DNA of 64,000 nt from Paramacrobiotus metropolitanus. Lineage: Eukaryota; Tardigrada; Eutardigrada; Parachela; Macrobiotidae. Made by a program: the position numbers and the translations under genes. Location: the NCBI RefSeq assembly GCF_019649055.1, contig NW_026570390.1, positions 124,001 through 188,000 on the forward strand. Reading direction: 5' to 3'. Below are positions 56,677 to 64,000 of the stretch, in pieces; the first letter of the stretch is position 1; every line of letters begins with the position of its first letter. The notes under the pieces were generated by a model. That model saw only the letters and a list, made by a program, of their open reading frames with translations, was not told the DNA's origin and did no database searches.

Positions 56677-59664
56677 CTACTCTAGCTGGTCTTTGTAGCA
56701 TTCATCCAGAGCTGCGAAGGTGATAGGAGTCCACGTAGCGACGTCCAGCTGGCGCAGATCCATTGTATCCCAGTCCTTTGGCGCGTCACCGGGGCGAAGA
56801 TAATTGAACCTAATAAGCAAGTTTTACGGCGTGTAACCAAATAGGTAAACCAAATAGCTGGCGGCTGGACAGGTATGAACCTGACTTGGTATACTCGTAC
56901 GGATATTGTTCGCTTATAGTAAACTTATCCCTTCTTGTGTAGGCACACTAATGAAAATAAAAAAAACAGTACGTTAAGCGATAGCGATGCTGATGGGCAT
57001 GGAAACACCTCGGTTTCGGGTCTGACAGTAACTGAGGCAACACTCGGTTTCGAGTGTTCGAGTTCGCAACAAAAACAGGTATCCAAAAAAATGATTCAAC
57101 CGATTCAAAGTACGACACAAAAGCACGTTTTCCTGAACCTGCCAAACACACCGAAAGAAAAGGAACAAGGAATGAGAACAGGGGAGTGTAACACGACTCA
57201 ACAGTAAGTCCGCACCTCCTAGCATACGCTTCTTTTTACGTCATGCATCACTGGGCAGCGAATATTCAAAAGCAAAAAAGACCCTTTTGTCAATTAAAGG
57301 CAGCTAAAATTAAAACAACAGTGCCAAATTATCAAATCAAGTTAGACTACTCGGAGTTATACTAATCATACTGAAATTATCTACCTAATCTGTTTTAAGG
57401 ATCGGAGGTCCTACGCAGCTACTACACGTACAAGTACAGGAAAATGTCGATGCTATCCCATCGATCGTTTTCATAGGGTACCGTTTCTACCCAGCGCGCA
57501 TATATGGCTTTGACCTTTTCGAACACCCGCTGACTGACGACGGGGCAATGGTCGTTGATCGCCGCTAGAATGATGCGTATATCGGCATACTGGGTGGCTG
57601 TTTCTACGGAGAGAAAGCGTAGACACGGGACGGTAATTGGATTGGGATCAATATCCGGTTCATTCCAGCGCATTAGTTCAACCTCGGAATCGGGCAAACG
57701 TGGTATAGCGCGTCCCACTAACTTCATCACTGTGCGTCGGATAAAATGGCTGAATGTACAGTTGACCAGCACCAGCTGCTCACACACCGCCATCACCTCC
57801 GACAACCCGTCGCATTCTATCAGTTTATTGGCATCGTCAAAACTGTCAAAAAAACGATCGACCTCCAGAAAGTGGGAGCGCGACCCCAGAGCAGCATTTT
57901 TAAGCATGATTTTACGCAGACGGACACCTTTGCTGGCTAGCACAGCTGCGGTGGTTTTCATTCTTGAGGCGAGATCGAACTCGTGGCAGTGATCCCCGTC
58001 ATCTCTCAACGCCAGCGTCTGCGTTTGTGCCGAGATTGCTCGGTCTAGCGCGGCTACCAGTTTGTACGCGAGATACTCCTCGTATTCCCCTCTTACGCTT
58101 GTATCCACAACGTCATTTGCATGCCGTTCTGGCAAGTCTTCTGGTTGTCGGTCGCAGTTTGTGCACAAATCGAACAGTATATGCCGGTGGTTTATGGATT
58201 CGCGAGAAATCAAACTCCATAACGCACAGACTCTAGGAAACATAAATTTCATTCTAAGCCGGCATAAGGAATTGTAGGATGGGAAGAGATTCGAAAAGAT
58301 AATAGTTTGAATCGAAAGAATTCAGAAAAATTGTAAAATTTTCCACCCCTCCTTCCCAGGCATTTTGGTCAATTTTCGCGGTTTTGATCAGATAGTAAAA
58401 AAGCCTGATGGCCAAAGAAAAGACTACCTTATTTCCTAAAGCTCTAGCTTTGAGAGATTTCATTATCCAGGGATTCAGAACGGACGCAAACTGCACACAA
58501 AACAACCCTAAATGGATTTCAATTACAGTAACTCAATAAAACAGGACTGCAGCGACTTGCCTACTCGTCCGAAATTGCGAATCCACATCCAGATTAAACA
58601 GTACAACGGCTATGATCGGATGCGTAAGGTCACTGATGGAAATTTCGCCAATACCTAAAAACTTTAGACAGCTTAGACTTAAGAGAAAAAAAAATGAAAT
58701 GACTGATTTGAAAAATGATTTCACACTGACCATTCTCCAGCGCTTGCTGTGCAGTCGTGTCCACACGATTTGGCATTCTGGTCAGTGTGAAATAGCCATC
58801 GCAAGCGTATCTCAGTGATTGTTCATCCCAGAAGATTGAAGTGTTTCCTCTACTAAAAGGGTCTTCATAATCTTTCATTTCGGCGCAGATAAAAGTGATC
58901 TCGTTCAATCCCACTCGCACAAACATTCGGCACCCGACCCCGATGGTATACTGCGTCTTATGATCAGAATTGCAATAGTACCGCATCTCGTCCACCGAAA
59001 CGTGTCGATCGAAGGGACAGTTCTCATCACAAACAGTATTGCTACGAGGTAACACCCATCGGCAAGTACGGGCCAACAAATGAGGGATAAAATCAACATC
59101 TGGTAGCGCATGCGCTTTGGGAAAGCGGAGGACGTGTTTTCTGTATACGAATCCCGCTGTTCGTTCGAAGAAACTTTTATCATCTTCCGGCATGAGAAGT
59201 TTTCTGTAGAGGAATCCCACAGCACTTCCAAAGAAACGTTTCTTATTTTCCGGCATCGGCAGCTTTTTAGTGCAATGATTCCGGTGCACGATATGGCGAT
59301 CGCGCATCCCGTCTGGAATGTGTCCAGTCAAACGTACAGAGAAGAATGGACCGATACGGTGTTCCACAACAATCCCTGGCCAGAAAACCATTGGATCTGC
59401 ATGGGTGCGCCGCAGCGCTATTTGCACCGAGGAGTCCATACACACGCCACCAGAAAAGTGGTGCGACCAGAGACGGCTGGAATGAATCCAGTGAGCACTG
59501 ATGCTGCTGGCATCGAAGTCAACGAAGAAGTTAGGACCATCAATGTCCTGAACGAATCCTAGCCACCACTGGCCGTTATCACGCTGTACCAGCACCGTGT
59601 TACCGTAGTTTAACTCACGCGAGCCCGAGAACAACTTGCGAAAGTACCGTGATGTCGCATTCAT
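56677..59664 (-). CDS. Tudor-like multigene family member v, nearly intact
   Basis: Exons (minus): A 59664-58731, B 58654-58561, C 58232 to about 57425, D 56809-56677. Exon A reads MNATSRYFRKLFSGSRELNY, then NTVLVQRDNGQWWLGFVQDI, the second barrel-like module (VQIALRRTHADPMVFWPG), the 21-residue tandem duplication, and CDENC to GVGCRMFVRVGL. Exon B is GEISISDLTHPIIAVVLFNL; exon C VCALWSLISRESINHRHILF; exon D FNYLRPGDAPKDWDTMDLRQ. The B-C intron has the GC donor TAG|GCAAGT. At the end of exon C there are two extra bases relative to member iv, putting TAG in frame at 57422-57424 and leaving the expected donor as CTGC|GTAGGA. Either the protein stops there, losing exon D, or a nearby donor is used. 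Exons A-C are otherwise open. Confidence 0.7.
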
Positions 59665-59739
59665 GGTGTAAAACAGCCAAAAGTTTTTCTTCACAGGACA
59701 CTGCAGGTTTTAGATAAAACAAAAAAATATCAGGCGAAT

Positions 59740-60200
59740 TGACGGGAAATCGTCGGGAATCTACTGCATAGTATCAAGCCATAGAATAAAGCATAGTACG
59801 TATTCAAAATGAAGACGGGGGATAGGCTGTGTATCAAACATAAACAGGATAAAACATATCTGCGAAATTCCCAGAAAAATCGAAACTCCATCGAGCGTGG
59901 TAAAATGTGGGGAACCGCGCGGGATAGTGGATAAGGCACGCAAAGCGCCTTCAAAATGCCACACAAGGACGAAATACGAGTCTGTGCGGCACGCGGCGGA
60001 ATTCCGATCGATTGAGCATTGTTGCAGCAGAAACTGTGGCTGTAAAGTGTATAATAAGGCCATCGTACGTAAGGGAATGTCTGATAGCAGCATCATGCCA
60101 GCATGCACCCATCCGCGCGTGCGACCGCACTTTCAACTCGTTACTCCTCCACTACAGATGTATCGATTTCCTTTATTTATGTACCACTGAACTGTGTTGT
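59740..60200 (-). promoter_or_regulatory. Conserved upstream block of family member v
   Basis: Homologous to 54781-55235. The conserved short frame is TTLDGVSIFLGISQ then CFILFMF (about 59905-59840). The outer block CTACAGATGTATCGATTTCC is shared with ACAGATGTACAAGGATCGAT at 55143. Confidence 0.4.
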
Positions 60201-60594
60201 TACCGCCTTTTGGACCACGGTATTACCGTATACAATGTCCTTAAGCATTTCCGATAAGGTGAACTTTTATTGTAAGTTTCGATTCGCCATAGTTGCACGT
60301 CCAACTTCCGGCACTGAACCCTGAACTTCAAATTCGCATTGTGATAAGAAACTCTATTTTCAGGAACAAATTTCCATGTACAAGTCAATAATGGGCAGCG
60401 GGCTGCCATTACAGTTAGAATGTCAATTGTCAAACTCAAAACGAAACTTGAGCGAACATACCATCCCAGAAAAAGGATAACAGCTAGCAAAGTTTTGTGC
60501 TGGCGTTGTAAATAGTCAACATCCAGCAACTGTCCATTTGAACTTTAAACACATTGCAGCAGAAATACTTTAATAACCATGTCCCTGACTTGCT
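60201..60594. other. No gene seen
   Basis: Spacer between family members v and vi. Confidence 0.3.
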
Positions 60595-63118
60595 TCAGTC
60601 TTGAAAGCATCCATCCAGTGCCGCGAAAGTGACATGCGTCAGATCAGCAAGTTCCAGTTTACGGAGGTCCACGGAATCCCATCGCTGCGGAAGGTCTCCA
60701 GGGCTAAAGGTATTGAACCTGGCAAATAAAGAACAGCCAAACCAGTCCCTACTTAACGGATGAACAGATTGTCTACTTAGATGATGGGTTAAAAAAAGAT
60801 TCAGTAATCTAAAGCTGATACTACGCACAGCTGCAGAAAAACGCGGATGCAGCTCCAGTCCTCCGGATAGGCCAAAGTGTTCACCCAGCGCGCATATATC
60901 GTTGTAACCTTTTCAAACACCCGCTGACTAACGGCCGGACAGTGGTCGTTGGCCGCGACTAAAAGACTGCGGGCCTGCTCAGTGGGTGTTTCCACTGGAC
61001 GGAAGCGAAGACACGGAATGGTTACGGGGCATTCAGTACCGCTCGAATAATTCCCCCGCATCAGCGCCTTCTCTGACTGAGGCAAAACGGATGCAGCATC
61101 CCAGTCCAGCATCTGAATCGCGGCTTGGGTAATGAAATGCCGCGCCGATAGGTTGATGAGTACGAGCTTTTTACACACCGTCGTAATCTTCGACAGCCCA
61201 CAGCATTCCCATTCTTCGCTAGGATGATGATGGTCAATGTTCAGGAAACGCGACTGGAAAGCGGTATCACGATCGGTGTTCTTCACTAGAACTACCGGAA
61301 TCCGAATGCCCTTGCTGGCTAATACGGATTCGGTCGTGGTCACTAATGTGATGAGATCATAATCATCGCAAAAACAGTGAATCGATTCCATCAAAGTCAG
61401 CGTCTGCATTCGACTGGTACACATACTGTCCAACATGGCTCCCAGTTTATATGCGAGAAATTCAGCATAATCTTCTGTTTCGCTAATAACGGCAAAGTTG
61501 GCGCAGTGTTGTGATAAGGTATGTGGTTTCTTATCCCACATTGTGCCCGCATCAAACACGATGTGCCGATGATTCAAGTAATGGCGATAAAGTAATCTCC
61601 ACAGAGCACAAACCCTGGTGGTTAAACAGCAGAGCAATTACTTGTGACGTACAGAGTGCAAAAGGGTAATACCGTAGTAGTTAGGCTTGTAAACGTAAAC
61701 AACGCTGCAGTGGCTTACCTGCTCATCCGAAACTGGGAAGTTACATCCAGACACTGCAGTAGAGAAGCAAAGATCGGAAGCGAAAGTTCGGTGATGGAAA
61801 TTTCTTGTATATCTGCAGATACTTGAGTCTGTCATTAGAAACAATTTTTAAGCAAAACGAAAGTACTGAAATACAAGGAAGAGTTAAGGGGATATACTAG
61901 TAGCGATTTGTAACATGCCAAACGCGGGCTGCGTGTCTGCGTAGTAAACAATTTTCAAGGTAGCCAGGCTACCTTGAAAATTGTTTACTACGCAGACACG
62001 CAGCCCGCGTGCGGTTGGGTATGCTTCGTATCTAACTATGGCGGCAGCTACGTGAATGGTGACTTCCGTCATTTTAAACATTTCGTTTTAGGCAGATTTG
62101 TGTTTCTGTTCAATTCTTTGTTTTTCAAAGCCCTCTCAGTTTAAAGATCATTTTTTTCTATTCTGGAAAGCGTAGTTACTGTAACTTCTCTGGGAACGAA
62201 GCAAAACCAGTATATCGCCTTAATCAGTTGAGTTCGGCACTGCCACACTGATCTTGCGAAAGTCCGTCCAGTGGAATCATGTCCCGATCCACTGCCTCTA
62301 TTGCTACTTCCTCTGTCAAATAGTCATCGCAAGCTTTTTTCAGTGACTCTTCATCCCACAACATGTTGCAACCGGCTTCATTATCGTGCATTTCGGCACA
62401 GACAAAACTCACTGAGTCCAGTCCCACTCGCACGAACATTCGGCACCCCATTCCGATGAAATACCTCGCCTCACGGTGAGATTTGCAGAAAAACTGAACC
62501 TTGTCCACAAATATGCAGCGATGATAGCGACAGTTCGCATCACAACCATTTGTCCCGCGACCTACCACGAGTCGGTATGTATGGGTCAGAAACATCGGCA
62601 GAAAATCTATGTCTAGCAATCAGCTGTGCTGCGAGAAAGGGAATGATATTTCTGTACAGAAAGCCGGTAGACCGATCGAAGAAACTTTCCCCATCATCCG
62701 GCAATGGCTACTCCTTGGCACAGTGATTCCGATGCACGATTTGCTGCTGTGGTAGCCCGTGAGGATTGTCCCCGTTCAGATGTACAGCGTAAAATGGCTC
62801 TGGTTCACTGTCCGCAATGGTACCAGATCAATTCATCAGAGGTTCAGCTGGGGTAAGCCGCAGCGCCGCTTGAACCGAGGAGCCCTGATCCGGTTGATCA
62901 TTAGTAATGAAATGGTGCGGCCAAAGACGGCTTGGGTGAATCCATTGAGCACTGATCCCTCTGGCATCGAAGTCCACGAAGAAATACGGACCATCAATGT
63001 CCTGAACGTAACCTAGCCACCACTGGTGGTTACCGTGCTGCACCAGCACCGTGTTCCCGTAGTTGAGCTCGCGCGAGCCCGTGAACAGTTTACGAAAATA
63101 CAGTGATGTGGCGTTCAT
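60595..63118 (-). pseudogene. Tudor-like multigene family member vi: exon A broken, exons B-D open
   Basis: Exons (minus): A 63118 to about 62250, B 61812-61719, C 61614 to about 60810, D 60718-60595. Exon A begins MNATSLYFRKLFTGSRELNY and keeps the first barrel-like module. It then has an in-frame TGA near 62828 at the position of a conserved Trp and a TAG near 62709. A frameshift follows near 62620 before DIDFLPMFLTHTYRLV; GMGCRMFVRVGL and WDEESLKKACDDYL are readable after it. Its 5' splice site is ATCAGT where members iv and v have GTCAGT. Exon B ends at a normal GT donor (CAG|GTAAGC) where the others use GC. Exon C (VCALWRLLYRHYLNHRHIVF to FLQLCVVSALDY) is fully open. It has only one of the two 21-residue repeats. 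More divergent than iv and v are from each other. Confidence 0.7.
61922..62010. other. Perfect 44-bp inverted repeat with one-base spacer
   Basis: Left arm 61922-61965, spacer A at 61966, right arm 61967-62010, no mismatch; the outer end reads ACGCGGGCTGCGTGTCTGCG. It lies in the A-B intron of family member vi. It could extrude as a cruciform or form a long RNA hairpin. Confidence 0.85.
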
Positions 63119-63224
63119 AATGTTAAACAACCGAAACCATCCATGATCCATGTATCCACATTTCAGTGTATTTAATGGCACAGAAGAAAGGATAGAATAT
63201 AGACATGTATGTATCACTAATATT

Positions 63225-63560
63225 CATAACTATGATGAAACAGGCATTCGGGAATACGTAGGAAATTGAAATACCGTAGAGCATGGCAAAATTAAGATTA
63301 GCACAAGCATAATGAAGCATTGAGAGCACTGAGATTCGAATATGACAGCGAGACTTCGACAGATTGTACAAGACTGAGCACATGAATACCGCACGTATAA
63401 AATTGACGCGATCACATTTTCCTCGCATAGCAGCAGCAGCATCGCGGTCGCGATATATCGGGATCACGGATCAGTGCCGCTCTACAATAGCGCAGTATGC
63501 TACGAGTATATGTAGGCATAAAGTGCCCAGTCGCACACATTTGTATTGATTTCCTGTCTT
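63225..63560 (-). promoter_or_regulatory. Conserved upstream block of family member vi
   Basis: The short frame NLNFAMLYGISIS then ACFIIVM (about 63300-63230) matches the upstream frames of members iv and v. The outer part (near 63470-63550) also aligns. Confidence 0.4.
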
Positions 63561-63750
63561 TGCTGTACCGCTCATAAGACAATGAAACTTATAAAACACT
63601 AGCATTCTGGATACTGTATTGTCAGCTTTCATAAAGGGAAGATGGTACGCTTTTTTTTTACAAGCAGCTTGTACCAGTGCAACTGATTTTTTTTTATTTC
63701 GTAAACAGCGATTTCGTAAAAATGATATACTCTGTAATGGCACAACCAGA

Positions 63751-63923
63751 CGCCTTCCACCGCTCTCTGTATTGCTGCCGTCGCCGGCTGGAGTGTGACG
63801 TTAGGGCTGAACTTGGCCCTCATGTACCGCGCCGGATTTAATATATATATGTATATATATGCATGTACTGCCCTAACGTCACACGCAAAGCGGGTGACGA
63901 CAGCAGGGGAACGGTTGAAGGCG
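63751..63923. mobile_element. Inverted-repeat element with AT-rich loop (about 173 bp)
   Basis: Arms of about 60 bp: CGCCTTCCACCG outward end, GTGTGACGTTAGGGC inner end, and the complement GCCCTAACGTCACAC to GGTTGAAGGCG. The loop is a TA-rich run (ATATATATGTATATATATG). MITE-like; target duplication not determined. Confidence 0.65.
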
Positions 63924-64000
63924 TTTAGTTTTGCCCGTTATGTAGGCAGAACAGAATGCTACATCCCCGCAGGCAAATTCAAGACGTTTTCTGTATCTGT

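Noticed and set aside
56935-57207. 90-codon plus-strand frame inside the C-D intron of family member v
   Set aside because: Polar low-complexity composition, no splice signals or homologue; similar sequence in the intron of member iv has no matching frame.
57555-57992. 145-codon plus-strand frame
   Set aside because: Antisense shadow of exon C of family member v.

Overview
The window is eukaryotic and almost certainly metazoan. Genes are split by GT-AG introns (and some GC-AG introns). The set includes an LSM14/Trailer-hitch mRNP protein, BCS1-type mitochondrial AAA ATPases, secreted neprilysin-like (M13) peptidases, a DIRS-group retrotransposon and many short inverted-repeat elements. Exons of the housekeeping genes are GC-rich and introns are T/A-rich. 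The multi-copy Tudor-like family and the expanded M13 and BCS1 genes make me suspect a tardigrade, but nothing in the sequence proves this and I hold it weakly.

Left part (1-12.4 kb): a BCS1-like first exon runs off the left edge on the minus strand. It lies head to head with a complete seven-exon LSM14 gene (929-5816). A 615-bp hAT-like non-autonomous element with an 8-bp target duplication follows. Next is a three-exon BCS1-like gene (8585-11492) whose reading frame is disturbed at three places, and then a 908-bp TA-flanked element with about 40-bp inverted ends.

Middle-left (12.4-27 kb): this is a gene-poor accumulation zone. It holds a DIRS-type element (gag, RT-RNase H, tyrosine recombinase; two in-frame stops), a 51-bp and an 83-bp tandem array, a scrambled M13 fragment, a decayed BCS1 fragment and the first, broken member of the Tudor-like family.

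Middle (27-44 kb): two tandemly duplicated secreted M13 genes (27450-33199 and 39035-43672). Each has eleven exons and is intact as read here. After the duplication the first copy gained a 678-bp palindromic element in intron 1 and a tRNA-like short interspersed element in intron 7. Between the two copies lie a small secreted-protein gene (35512-36309) and a second broken Tudor-like family member.

Right part (44-64 kb): inverted-repeat elements and dispersed repeats, then a minus-strand cluster of the Tudor-like family. It comprises a fragment (about 50.2-50.9 kb), one intact candidate (51457-54780), one nearly intact copy (56677-59664) and one broken copy (60595-63118). The four-exon layout is shared, and a conserved short reading frame sits upstream of each long copy. 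This family, which I cannot assign to a known protein, is the best candidate for something undescribed. Two unrelated families in the window (Tudor-like and M13) both use GC-AG introns.
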